64,000 nt of DNA, from positions 1 to 64,000 of the forward strand of contig NZ_JBEYUS010000008.1 of assembly GCF_040643635.1 (NCBI RefSeq), in the 5' to 3' direction. Within the stretch, counting starts at the first letter, position 1; the number at the start of each line of letters is the position of its first letter. This stretch comes from Saccharopolyspora_C sp040643635. GTDB taxonomy: Bacteria; Actinomycetota; Actinomycetes; Mycobacteriales; Pseudonocardiaceae. A model generated the notes under the pieces. That model was given only the letters and a program-made list of their open reading frames with translations. It ran no database searches and was not told where the DNA came from. Both the position numbers and the translations under genes were made by a program. Below are positions 33,103 through 41,622 of the stretch, piece after piece.

Positions 33103-36100
33103 TCATTCTCCGTCGCGTCCGCGGGTCGGTCCGACGGCGTTGCCGCCGGGCCCGTCATCGTCGTCGTCGCCCTGCCCCGGCGGGCAGCCGAACAAGCCGC
33201 AGTTGTCGGACGGGTCGGAACCCTCGGACTCGCTCTCCGACGTCTCGCTCTCGCTGGTGGTCGGCTGTTCGGACGTGGGCGGCGGCAGCTCCGAGGTCGT
33301 CGGCGGCGGCGGGGGCTCGCTCGTCGTCGTCGGCTGCGGCGGGAGCTTCTGCTCGAACTGGCCGATCGGGCTGGCCTTCGGGAACTGCTCCACCGGCAGG
33401 TTCTTGTGGTACTCGTTCATGAATTCCTGCCAGATGTCGCCGGGCAGGCCACTGCCGTAGATGATCTTCCCGTTGGACTGCTCCACCGGCACCGGCTTGC
33501 CGTCCTCGTCGGCGAGCATGCCGACCGCGGTGGACAGCTGCGGCGTGGCGCCGATCATCCACGCGTTCTGGTTCTTCTCGGTGTCGAAGTACTGGTGGGT
33601 ACCGGTCTTCGCGGCCACCGGCCGGTCCTTGTCCAGCGGCAGCTTCGAGTGCTCGGCCACGCCGATCATCGACTGGATGACGTTCGCGGCGAGGTTCTTG
33701 CTCTCGGAGGCGCTGTCGGAGAAGGCCGGCTTGGACGGCTCCGGCGCGAACTCCTCGGTCTTCACCGCGTTCTGGATCTTCGACACGAACTGCGGGTGGA
33801 CCTGCTTGCCCTCGTTCGCGAAGGTCGCGTACGAGGCCGCCATGTCGATCGCCCGCACCGGGTAGGCGCCCAGCGCGATACCGGCGTCGACGCCGCCGTC
33901 CTTGTTCTGCAGCGTCGGCTCGCCGTCGTACTCGGCCGGGACGCCCGCCTGGATCGCGGCCTCCCGCACCGCCGTGGTGCGGAACTTCGCGGCCATGTTC
34001 ACGAACACGGTGTTCACCGACTTGTTCATGGCCTCGCGGACACCGCAGTGCTTCGGGTCGTCGCACACCGAGCCCGGCGCGTTGCCGAACGTGGTGCCCA
34101 GGATCGGCTGGTGGTCGCTGCCGTCGTAGTACTCGCCGATGCCGTAGTCCTTCTCCAGACCGGCCATCACCACGAACGGCTTGAACGACGAACCCGGCGG
34201 CTGCGGCGAGGCGGCGTAGTCGAAGTACACCTGGTCACCGCCGCCGTAGTAGGCCCGGACTCCACCGGTCTTCGGGTCGACCGCGACCAGCGAGGTGCGC
34301 AGGTTCTGCGGCTGGCCCTGCGTCACCTTCCGGACCGCGTCCTCGGCCATCCGCTGCGCGTTCGAGTCGATGTTCGTGGTGATCGTGTAGCCGCCGAGGG
34401 TCAGCGCCTGCTCGTTGTAGCCCTCGCGCTCCAGCTCCGCGAGGACCTGCTTGCGGATGTGCAGCTGGGAGGCGTTGCCCTCCGGCTTGCTCTTCCACGC
34501 ATCGCGCTCCCGGGTGACGGGCAGCTGCATGCTCGCGCGGACGTCCTTGCTGACGAAGTTGTTCTTCAGCATCTGGTCGGCCACGTACTCCCAGCGCCAC
34601 TGCCCCTGCTCCGGGTCGACCCGGGGGTCGTTGTCGGTGGGGCGCTGCACCATGCCGGCCAGGACCGCGGCCTCGCTCGGGTCCAGGTCCTTCGGCAGCT
34701 TGCCGAAGTAGGCCTCCGCCGCCGAGTGGATGCCGTTCGCACCGCGGCCGTAGTACGCGGTGTTCAGGTAGGCCTTGAGGATGTCGTCCTTCGACTGCTG
34801 GTTGGTCACCTTGTAGGCGACGACGACTTCCTTGATCTTCCGGGTGATCGAGTACTCGTCCTGGTCCAGCGCCAGCTTCACGTACTGCTGGGTCAGCGTG
34901 GAACCACCACCGGCGCCACCGCCGATCTGGTTGTACACCGCGACCAGGATGCCTCGGATGGAGAAGCCCGGGTTGGTGTAGAAGGACGCGTCCTCCGCGG
35001 CGACCGTGGCGTCGCGCATCGGCTTCGAGACCTCTTCGTCCAGGTCCCGGATCATCGTCTTGGAACCGCCCTCGGGTTCCACCCGGGTCAGCTCCTTGCC
35101 GTCCGCGGAGTTGATGATGATCGTCTGCTCGGTGCGGCTGGCGATCTCCTCCGGGTTCGGGACCTCCCACATGGTGTAGCCCCAGGCGAACGTCCCGATG
35201 CCGAGCAGCAGCATCACCCCGGCGGCCACGTAGCAGGTGCGGCGGATGCGCCGCCAGATCTTCTTCCGCTTCGCCTTGCGGGCGCTCAACTCGTCATCCG
35301 GGTCGAGCGGCTCGTCGTCGGGGCCGAATCCGTCGTCACCATGTCCGCGGTTCCCGTAGCCGTCGTCGTACCCGTCGTCGTAGTCGTCGTAGCGGCCGTC
35401 GTCGGAGTACGCGTCGTTCGTCGAGTAGTAGTCGTACGAGCTCTGCGTGGCCTCGTGGGTGAGCAGCTGCGGCTCGCGCGGCGCATCACCGTTCGCGCCA
35501 CCGGCGGCACCCGCCGCTCCCGCTCCTGCCGCGCCCGCTGCGCCGGCACCTGCCGCGCCACCGCCCGCGGCGGCGGCCGCACCGCCGAGCGCGGCCGCAC
35601 CGGCCACGCCGCCGACGACTCCACCGGCCACGGCACCACCGCGGCCGCGACCGCGGCCCTGGTCCTTGCCGTCCCCGGGGGTCTGCGGGATGTTCTCGGT
35701 CGGCCGCTCACCGGGCGGGACCGCACCGGGTGCGGGCCTGCCACCGGGCTGCGGGACCTGCCGGGTGCTCTGGCCACCGGGCGGCGGCGGGGGCACCTGG
35801 CGGGTGGGCTGCTGGCCGGGTCGCTGCGGCGGCCCGAACTGCTGGGTGTGCTGCTCGTCCGGGGTCGCGGGACCGCCCTGCTGCGCGGCTCCCTGCTGGC
35901 CCGGAGCCTGCTGTCCCGGGCCCTGCTGGCCTGGGCCCTGCTGACCCGGAGCCTGTTGACCTGCACCGGGCTGGCGCTGGGTGCGCTGGTCCGCGGCGGG
36001 CGGCGGCTGCTTGGTGAACGAGGTCGGCAGGTCGAGCTTGCGACCACCGCCGGAGTCGGCGGCGCGCTTCCCGGTCGGGGCGTCGTCCTCGTCGTCGAAC

Positions 36101-36606
36101 GACGGCACCCACGCCCCGGTCTTCTCGGACGGCGCCTCGGCGTCCTGGTCACCGCGCGGGCCCTCGCCCGGCCAGTTCGGCTGGTCGCCGCCCTGCCGCG
36201 CACGGCCCTGCGGGGGCTGCTGCTGGCGCGTCCCCTCACCGGGCCACGGACCCGCGCCCGGACCGGGCGGCGGCCCGGCGGGGCGCTGCTGGCCCGGGTT
36301 CTGCGGGCCGGCGTTCTGCTGGCCGGGGTTCTGCGGCGGCGGGTTCTGCGGAGCGCCCGGCGGCGGACCCGGCGGACGCTGCTGCGCCCCCGGACGCTGC
36401 CCACCGGGCGGCTGGTTCGCGGGGTTCTGCGGTCCGGCAGGCCGACCGCCCGGCGGAGTACCGCCCGGGGGCGGTGGGCCCTGCGGACGCGGACCCTGCT
36501 GCCGGGACGAGGGGGGCGTGGCCCGGTCGTCGGGGGGACCGGGGTTGCGACCGTCGGGCTGCCGGGAGTGGCGGCCACGAGCTGGGTCGTCACGCTCGTC
36601 GTTCAC
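33103..36606 (-). CDS. ponA: Class A penicillin-binding protein with very long disordered N-terminus
   Basis: The 1167-residue bifunctional PBP makes and crosslinks peptidoglycan. A cytoplasmic region of about 445 residues (Pro/Gln/Gly-rich repeats of PGQQ type, then an Ala/Gly run and an acidic Tyr/Asp/Gly patch) precedes one membrane segment (about 450-472). The GT51 domain has the catalytic Glu in 'EDASFYTNPG' (about 537) and 'GGGSTLTQQYVKLAL'. The transpeptidase has SSFK (about 807), KSVN (about 860) and KTG (about 1000), followed by a Pro/Thr/Ser tail. GGAGG at 36614-36618 sets the GTG at 36606. Synteny matches ponA1 next to Rv0049. Confidence 0.93.
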   Translation of the reverse strand: MNDERDDPARGRHSRQPDGRNPGPPDDRATPPSSRQQGPRPQGPPPPGGTPPGGRPAGPQNPANQPPGGQRPGAQQRPPGPPPGAPQNPPPQNPGQQNAGPQNPGQQRPAGPPPGPGAGPWPGEGTRQQQPPQGRARQGGDQPNWPGEGPRGDQDAEAPSEKTGAWVPSFDDEDDAPTGKRAADSGGGRKLDLPTSFTKQPPPAADQRTQRQPGAGQQAPGQQGPGQQGPGQQAPGQQGAAQQGGPATPDEQHTQQFGPPQRPGQQPTRQVPPPPPGGQSTRQVPQPGGRPAPGAVPPGERPTENIPQTPGDGKDQGRGRGRGGAVAGGVVGGVAGAAALGGAAAAAGGGAAGAGAAGAAGAGAAGAAGGANGDAPREPQLLTHEATQSSYDYYSTNDAYSDDGRYDDYDDGYDDGYGNRGHGDDGFGPDDEPLDPDDELSARKAKRKKIWRRIRRTCYVAAGVMLLLGIGTFAWGYTMWEVPNPEEIASRTEQTIIINSADGKELTRVEPEGGSKTMIRDLDEEVSKPMRDATVAAEDASFYTNPGFSIRGILVAVYNQIGGGAGGGSTLTQQYVKLALDQDEYSITRKIKEVVVAYKVTNQQSKDDILKAYLNTAYYGRGANGIHSAAEAYFGKLPKDLDPSEAAVLAGMVQRPTDNDPRVDPEQGQWRWEYVADQMLKNNFVSKDVRASMQLPVTRERDAWKSKPEGNASQLHIRKQVLAELEREGYNEQALTLGGYTITTNIDSNAQRMAEDAVRKVTQGQPQNLRTSLVAVDPKTGGVRAYYGGGDQVYFDYAASPQPPGSSFKPFVVMAGLEKDYGIGEYYDGSDHQPILGTTFGNAPGSVCDDPKHCGVREAMNKSVNTVFVNMAAKFRTTAVREAAIQAGVPAEYDGEPTLQNKDGGVDAGIALGAYPVRAIDMAASYATFANEGKQVHPQFVSKIQNAVKTEEFAPEPSKPAFSDSASESKNLAANVIQSMIGVAEHSKLPLDKDRPVAAKTGTHQYFDTEKNQNAWMIGATPQLSTAVGMLADEDGKPVPVEQSNGKIIYGSGLPGDIWQEFMNEYHKNLPVEQFPKASPIGQFEQKLPPQPTTTSEPPPPPTTSELPPPTSEQPTTSESETSESESEGSDPSDNCGLFGCPPGQGDDDDDGPGGNAVGPTRGRDGE

Positions 36607-36708
36607 GAGTTGGCCTCCAGGACAGGCGTCGTGCGACGCCAGGTGATGCATTCACGTCGGGGTGGCCCCGCTTCGCGCGGGGCGGTGCTGCTCGTTCTCA
36701 CGGCCGGT

Positions 36709-37113
36709 TCACTCGGCCGCAGTCTTGCGCCGGGGGCGGCGGTTGTTCAAGTCACCGGTTCCGAGGACGTACGACTGCACCAGGTGGTTCCAACTGCACG
36801 TCCGACAGACTTCGACGACGTGCACGGTGAACTCCGCGATCGAGGCCGCCAACCGTTCCAGCTCATCGGGACCGCGGGCGGACCCCGATGCGTGCTTCAG
36901 TTCTTCGCCGAAGATCCACGACACCAGCGTGAGCGGTTCCTTCCGGCACACCGGACAGGTCACTTCGCTGGGCTCGCCGTGGTACTTCGCCGCCCGCAAC
37001 AGGTACGGGTTCGCGTCGCAGACCTCCATCACCCCGACTCGGCCAGCGTGGACCTGCGCCAGCAGCGACCTGCGCTGCAACGCGTAATCCACCACTTGCC
37101 GTTGGGTCCGCAC
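36709..37113 (-). CDS. DUF5318-family protein (Rv0049-like)
   Basis: The 134-residue protein begins 'VRTQRQVVDYALQRRSLLAQV' and has paired Cys motifs, 'VTCPVCRKEPLTLVSW' and 'EVCRTCSWNHLVQSY', likely binding zinc. This is the actinobacterial family represented by Rv0049, found next to ponA1; its function is unknown. I choose the GTG at 37113, because TACCCT ends seven bases upstream and no ribosome binding site exists. A longer ATG reading to 37149 would run through the promoter. Confidence 0.85.
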   Translation of the reverse strand: MRTQRQVVDYALQRRSLLAQVHAGRVGVMEVCDANPYLLRAAKYHGEPSEVTCPVCRKEPLTLVSWIFGEELKHASGSARGPDELERLAASIAEFTVHVVEVCRTCSWNHLVQSYVLGTGDLNNRRPRRKTAAE

Positions 37114-37120
37114 GAGGAAC

Positions 37121-37126
37121 AGGGTA
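37121..37126 (-). promoter_or_regulatory. Leaderless -10 box for DUF5318 gene
   Basis: TACCCT on the minus strand ends seven bases before the GTG at 37113. Confidence 0.5.
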
Positions 37127-37303
37127 CGTGTCCGGTGCCGGTGCTCCATGCGCCGTTAGGGGCAGCGCCCGTTTCCGTCGCGTGACCTGCGGTGTCGTGA
37201 GCAGCGTGGTTGGTCTCTACCTGCGCTGACCGGGGAAGCGCCGAAGATATACTCCTTTCTCGGGCAAGTACGGCTGGGGACGGCTCGGGCGCGGGAGGTG
37301 CGG

Positions 37304-37363
37304 ATGCGCGAACTCGCCATGCCCGGCTTCCCGCAGCGGGCCCGGCGCACCGGGTCGGAACTG
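37304..37363 (+). pseudogene. Possible remnant of a padR-type regulator gene
   Basis: The reading frame starts MRELAMPGFPQRARRTGSEL. Typical PadR proteins start with a pattern like M-x-E-L-A-x-x-G-x8-G-x-E-L-R, and the E, L, A, G, G, E, L and R here keep that spacing. A promoter box and GGGAGGTG precede it, and in M. tuberculosis a padR-like gene sits next to ino1. Nothing PadR-like continues downstream in any frame, so this would be a decayed or truncated copy. The evidence is thin. Confidence 0.25.
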
Positions 37364-37905
37364 CGACGATCTCCGCACGGCGACCGAGGTGGCCGGGGAG
37401 CTCGCTGCGAGATGTTCTACCGGACGGCCGGGACGCCACCGCACCCCGGGTTGATCTTGAAATCCGGCGGCACCGATGGTCTCGGGACCAAACGGACCGC
37501 TCGCGAGCTGCGCGCCGGGCCGCGCCGCCGGAACGTGACCGGCCCCACGTCGCTGATCGGACCATTCGGGCGCAGCGCGGCGAACTCGCCGGATCCGCGG
37601 GAACAGCGCGTCCGGTCCGGTGGTTGTCGAAGAGGACACCGGTGCACGTCCCGGGAGTCGCGGGCAGCGGGAGCCCGCGGTGACCGGTCGACACCGGTCG
37701 TCGGCTTGCCCAGGCGGGGGACGCCGACGTCGCCGCACCCCCGCCGCGACCCGCGCGCAGCATCCGCGCGACGGGCCACTCCCAGACCACGGCCCGGCCG
37801 GGCCTGATCCGGCCGATCCGGCTGCTCGCGCGACCCCGGGAACCCCGGGGCACCGGCGAGCGGGAAGAAGGACGACGACACATGACCTACAAGGAGGACC
37901 CTGCC

Positions 37906-39003
37906 ATGAGCACAGACCGCCGCGAGGGCGCGGTTCGAGTGGCGATCGCCGGCGTGGGCAACTGCGCGGCATCGCTGGTGCAGGGCGTCCAGTACTACGC
38001 CGACGCCGACCCGGACACCCGGGTTCCCGGCCTGATGCACGTCCAGTTCGGCGACTACCACGTGCGCGACGTGCAGTTCGTGGCCGCGTTCGACGTGGAC
38101 GCCAAGAAGGTCGGCAGGGACCTCTCCGAGGCCATCGTGGCCAGCGAGAACAACACCATCAAGATCGCCGACGTCCCGCCGCTGGGCGTCCAGGTGCAGC
38201 GCGGCCACACCCTCGACGGGCTCGGCCGGTTCTACCGCGAGGTGATCGACGAGTCCGACGAGGCCCCGGTCGACGTGGCGCAGGCGCTGCGCGACGCCGA
38301 GGTCGACGTGCTGGTGTCCTACCTGCCGGTCGGCTCCGACGACGCGGGCAAGTTCTACGCGCAGGCCGCGCTGGACGCCGGGGTGGCGTTCGTGAACGCG
38401 CTGCCCGTGTTCATCGCCTCCGACCCGGAGTGGGCCGCGAAGTTCACCGAGGCGGGCGTGCCGATCGTCGGCGACGACATCAAGTCGCAGGTCGGCGCCA
38501 CCATCACGCACCGCGTGCTGACGAAGCTGTTCGAGGACCGCGGCGTGCACGTGGACCGCACGATGCAGCTCAACGTCGGCGGCAACATGGACTTCCTGAA
38601 CATGAAGGAGCTCGAGCGCCTCGAGTCCAAGAAGAAGTCCAAGACCCAGTCGGTCACCTCGCAGGTCGACCGCGACCTGGGCAAGCGGAACGTGCACATC
38701 GGCCCGTCGGACCACGTGCCGTGGCTGGACGACCGCAAGTGGGCCTACATCCGGTTGGAGGGGCGCGCGTTCGGCGACGTGCCGCTGAACCTGGAGTACA
38801 AGCTGGAGGTGTGGGACTCGCCGAACTCGGCGGGGATCATCATCGACGCGCTGCGCGCCGCCAAGATCGCGAAGGACCGCGGCATCGGCGGCCCGATCCT
38901 GTCCGCGTCCTCGTACTTCATGAAGTCGCCGCCGGAGCAGTACTCGGACTCGGCGGCCTACCAGGCCGTGGAGGACTTCATCTCGGGCGACGTCGAGAGC
39001 TGA
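37906..39003 (+). CDS. ino1: Inositol-3-phosphate synthase
   Basis: The 365-residue enzyme converts glucose 6-phosphate to inositol 1-phosphate with NAD, the first step toward phosphatidylinositol and mycothiol. Motifs include 'VAIAGVGNCAASLVQGVQYY' (NAD binding), 'NALPVFIASDPEWAAKF', 'GDDIKSQVGATITHRVL', 'LNVGGNMDFLNM' and 'SDHVPWLDDRKWAYIRLEGRAFGD'. AAGGAGG at 37891-37897 picks the ATG at 37906 over an upstream in-frame ATG at 37882. A terminator follows the gene. Confidence 0.96.
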   Translation: MSTDRREGAVRVAIAGVGNCAASLVQGVQYYADADPDTRVPGLMHVQFGDYHVRDVQFVAAFDVDAKKVGRDLSEAIVASENNTIKIADVPPLGVQVQRGHTLDGLGRFYREVIDESDEAPVDVAQALRDAEVDVLVSYLPVGSDDAGKFYAQAALDAGVAFVNALPVFIASDPEWAAKFTEAGVPIVGDDIKSQVGATITHRVLTKLFEDRGVHVDRTMQLNVGGNMDFLNMKELERLESKKKSKTQSVTSQVDRDLGKRNVHIGPSDHVPWLDDRKWAYIRLEGRAFGDVPLNLEYKLEVWDSPNSAGIIIDALRAAKIAKDRGIGGPILSASSYFMKSPPEQYSDSAAYQAVEDFISGDVES

Positions 39004-39010
39004 CGCGACG

Positions 39011-39041
39011 GTCCCCGCCAGGCCTCGGGCCCGGCGGGGAC
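39011..39041. terminator. Bidirectional terminator after ino1
   Basis: GTCCCCGCC pairs with GGCGGGGAC (39033-39041), with further GGCC pairing in the loop. It lies between the convergent ino1 and GGDEF genes. Confidence 0.65.
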
Positions 39042-39043
39042 GT

Positions 39044-39892
39044 TCAGCGCTGGAGCTGCTGCTCGGCGCGGGAGAGCACGGCGTGCGCGGTGGCGTTGCC
39101 GTTGGTGGTCACCCAGGAGACCCGCAGGTTCGGCCGGACCCTGGTGGGCCCGATCCGCATCGGCCAGCTCGCCATCCGGCGGGCCTGCTGGGCGATGGCC
39201 TCGCCGTTGCCGTTCGGGTGGTCGGCGACCAGTGCGAACTCGTCGCCGCCGTAGCGGGCGACGGTGTGCTCGTCGGACATGCCCTGCCGCAGGCGGCCCG
39301 CGAGGGTGCCGAGCAGCTCGTCGCCCCTGGCGAAGCCGTGCTCGGTGTTGAACGCGGCCAGCCGGTGCACGTCGAGCAGCACCAGCGTGGTGAGCATCCC
39401 GCGGGTGCGGGCGCGCACCAGGGACTGCTCCAGGCGGTCCAGCAGCAGCGCCCGGCCGGGGAGCCCGGTCAGCGGGTCGAGCAGGCCGCGGCTGTGCGAG
39501 ACGTCGGTCTGCACGGCCTGCAGCAGGATCAGCACGCGCCGCTTCCCCTGGGCGCGCACCGCGTGGTAGTCAGCCCACAGCCGCGTGGGGTGACCGCCGC
39601 GCTCGACGACCATCGGGGTGGACAGCGGCGAACCCGCGCGCAGCACCTGCCCGGCCAGCTCGGACCAGTCCGGCATCGCGGCACCGGTGTCGTCGCGCAC
39701 CTTCCAGCCGCTGGGTCTCGCACCGGTGAGCAGATCGGACTTCGTCAGTTGCATGAGGTCCGCGGCGACGTCGTTGGTGGCGAGCACCTGGCCGCGCTCG
39801 TCCGTGAGCAGCACGCCCACGGTCAATCCGGTGATCAGCTCGTCCCAGATCGGCGGCAGCTGGGATGGCGCGGTCACGTCCAGGACACTCAT
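39044..39892 (-). CDS. PAS-GGDEF protein, probable diguanylate cyclase
   Basis: The 282-residue cytosolic protein has a PAS-like sensor (about 10-120: 'GLTVGVLLTDERGQVLATNDVAADLMQLTKSDLL') and a GGDEF domain (about 130-280) with an intact 'YGGDEFAL' active loop. It would make cyclic di-GMP. No RxxD inhibitory site precedes GGDEF (the equivalent stretch is SDEH), so product feedback may be missing. The substrate-region helix reads 'LLDVHRLAAFNTEHGFARGDELL'. GGGGAGGAGGGG precedes the ATG at 39892. Confidence 0.85.
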   Translation of the reverse strand: MSVLDVTAPSQLPPIWDELITGLTVGVLLTDERGQVLATNDVAADLMQLTKSDLLTGARPSGWKVRDDTGAAMPDWSELAGQVLRAGSPLSTPMVVERGGHPTRLWADYHAVRAQGKRRVLILLQAVQTDVSHSRGLLDPLTGLPGRALLLDRLEQSLVRARTRGMLTTLVLLDVHRLAAFNTEHGFARGDELLGTLAGRLRQGMSDEHTVARYGGDEFALVADHPNGNGEAIAQQARRMASWPMRIGPTRVRPNLRVSWVTTNGNATAHAVLSRAEQQLQR

Positions 39893-40199
39893 TCGGCCCC
39901 TCCTCCCCACCAAACGGAGCAGTCAACTGGACTCTCCTCTGCTGAGAGGTCTGAATTCAAGAGCATCACTACCACCCGTAATGGTGGTATTTACGGAGCG
40001 CGAATAACGCTGCGTCAGCAACTACCCGGGTCAAGTCCGAAGCGCCACCCGATGCGGGAAACGACGGGTCCATAAGGCGGATGATCTTCGACTGCGGTGC
40101 GCCCTGCGAGCCGCTCCGGTTCCGCCGGGCTCCGGCCCGATCAAGGGCTGCCTCTACGCTGGGCCACGGCCGTCGGCGCTCGGCGGCACCCCCGCATCG
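39893..40199. other. 307-bp divergent intergenic region
   Basis: No gene. It contains the inverted repeat TACCACC-N6-GGTGGTA at 39970-39989 (separate entry) and a relatively AT-rich patch around 39950-40020 that probably holds divergent promoters. Confidence 0.5.
39970..39989. promoter_or_regulatory. Operator-like inverted repeat TACCACC-N6-GGTGGTA
   Basis: A perfect 7-bp inverted repeat with a 6-bp centre lies between the divergent GGDEF and GT87 genes. Size and symmetry suit a dimeric helix-turn-helix repressor; none is identified. Confidence 0.45.
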
Positions 40200-41543
40200 A
40201 TGACCAGGACGGTGACCCTCGTGGCGGTGAGCGGACCGGATGACGCGACGCGACGACCCTTCGGCGAGGTGATCCGCGACCTCGCCAGGGAGAACCGCAG
40301 GCTGCTGATCGCGATCGGCGTCGCCGAACTGCTCGCCGTGCTGCTGGTCTCCACGATCAGCCCGCACGACCACATCGACGGCGAGGTCTACCGGCTCGGC
40401 GCCCGCGCGTGGCTCCAGGGCAAGGACATGTACGGCCCGCTGCCCGCCACGCAGTCCGGGCTGAAGCTGCCGTTCATCTACCCGCCGTTCGCGGCGATCC
40501 TGTTCGCCCCGCTCGGACTGGTCTCCAAGCTGGTGGCCGTGTCGATCATCATGCTGGTGTCGCACGTGGCGCTGCTGGTGACGCTGTACCTGGTGCTCGG
40601 GGCCTCCACGTTCCTGCGCGGGCAGCGGGACCGGGTCGTGCTGTGGACCGGCGTGGTGCTGCCGCTGGCGACGCTGTCCGAACCGGTCATGGAGACGCTG
40701 ACCTACGCGCAGATCAACCTGGTGCTGATGGCGCTGGTCGCGGTCGACTGCCTGTGGCGCACCGGGCCGGGGCAGAAGACGCCGTACCCGCGCGGGCTGC
40801 TGATCGGCATCGCCGCCGGGATCAAGCTCACCCCGGCCGCGTTCCTGCTGTTCTTCCTGCTGCGCAAGGACTTCAAGCCGATCGCGATGGCGGCGCTCGG
40901 CTTCGCCGGGACCGTCCTCATCGGACTCGTGCTGGCCTTCGACGGCACCAGGAAGTACTGGACGCAGGAGGTGATGGCCACCGGCAACGTGTCCTTCGGC
41001 CCCACCTTCACCGGCAACGCCTCGGTGTACGCGGGCAACCAGTCGCTGCGGTCGGCGCTGACGAAGCTCGGCGTCGGGAACGTGCCGATGGTGCTCGTGC
41101 TGGTGACGCTGGTGGTGCTGGCGCTGGCCATCGCGGGCATGGTGCACGCGCTGCGGCAGCAGGACCTGCCGATGGCGGTGACGCTCAACGGGCTGCTGTC
41201 GCTGCTGATCTCGCCGATCTCCTGGTCGCACCACTGGGTGTGGGCGATTCCGGCGGTGGTGCTGCTGGCGGGTGCCGCGGTGCGGCGGGCCGACTGGGGA
41301 CTGCTGATGATCTCCGGGCTGGCGGCCTCGCTGTGCACGCTCGGGCCGATGTGGAAGGTGCCGCAGGGCAAGGGGCGGGAACTGCACTGGAACCCGCTGG
41401 AGCACCTCGTCGGCAACGCGTACGTGTACCTAGGGCTGGCGCTGCTGGCCTACTACGCCTACGGCCTGTGGCGCACCCACCGGCTCGGGAAGCGGACCAT
41501 CGAACCCGACGACGAACCCCGGGTGTCCTCCACTCCCGCCTGA
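40200..41543 (+). CDS. GT87-family mannosyltransferase-like membrane protein
   Basis: The 447-residue protein has about 10-11 membrane segments. The first outer loop has 'HDHIDGEVYRLGARAWLQGKDMYGPLP', where the acidic residues are the likely catalytic base region of GT-C enzymes. 'FIYPPFAAILFAPLG' and 'NQSLRSAL' are typical of actinobacterial alpha-(1,2)-mannosyltransferases of the PimE/GT87 type. It likely adds mannose from polyprenyl-phosphate-mannose to a lipid or lipoglycan. The ATG at 40200 lacks a clear ribosome binding site; a GTG about 8-11 codons later is possible. A strong terminator follows. Confidence 0.8.
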   Translation: MTRTVTLVAVSGPDDATRRPFGEVIRDLARENRRLLIAIGVAELLAVLLVSTISPHDHIDGEVYRLGARAWLQGKDMYGPLPATQSGLKLPFIYPPFAAILFAPLGLVSKLVAVSIIMLVSHVALLVTLYLVLGASTFLRGQRDRVVLWTGVVLPLATLSEPVMETLTYAQINLVLMALVAVDCLWRTGPGQKTPYPRGLLIGIAAGIKLTPAAFLLFFLLRKDFKPIAMAALGFAGTVLIGLVLAFDGTRKYWTQEVMATGNVSFGPTFTGNASVYAGNQSLRSALTKLGVGNVPMVLVLVTLVVLALAIAGMVHALRQQDLPMAVTLNGLLSLLISPISWSHHWVWAIPAVVLLAGAAVRRADWGLLMISGLAASLCTLGPMWKVPQGKGRELHWNPLEHLVGNAYVYLGLALLAYYAYGLWRTHRLGKRTIEPDDEPRVSSTPA

Positions 41544-41564
41544 TCGCGCAGGCCCCCGAACGCG

Positions 41565-41601
41565 GAACGGCCGCCGGACCACTGGGGTCCGGCGGCCGTT
41601 C
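41565..41601. terminator. Strong bidirectional terminator
   Basis: GAACGGCCGCCGGACC and its exact complement form a 16-bp perfect stem with a five-base loop, between convergent genes. Confidence 0.8.
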
Positions 41602-41622
41602 TCGTCGCCGCGGTGCGGTGCG

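Larger units (their letters stand above)
37114..37905. other. 792-bp region between DUF5318 gene and ino1, possible padR remnant
   Basis: No intact gene is supported. A TATACT box lies at 37248-37253, followed by GGGAGGTG and an ATG at 37304. The first 20 codons from that ATG resemble a PadR regulator (see pseudogene entry), after which codon bias collapses. The rest, to the ino1 ribosome binding site, shows nothing coding. Confidence 0.5.

Noticed and set aside
32767..37185. 1472-codon plus-strand frame across ponA and the GT87 gene
   Set aside because: It is antisense to genes with intact catalytic motifs, and its Arg/Leu/Val composition is typical of complement-strand reading in high-GC DNA.
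37298..37807. Intact 169-residue protein upstream of ino1
   Set aside because: Codon bias and composition collapse after about 20 codons; only a possible padR remnant is kept.
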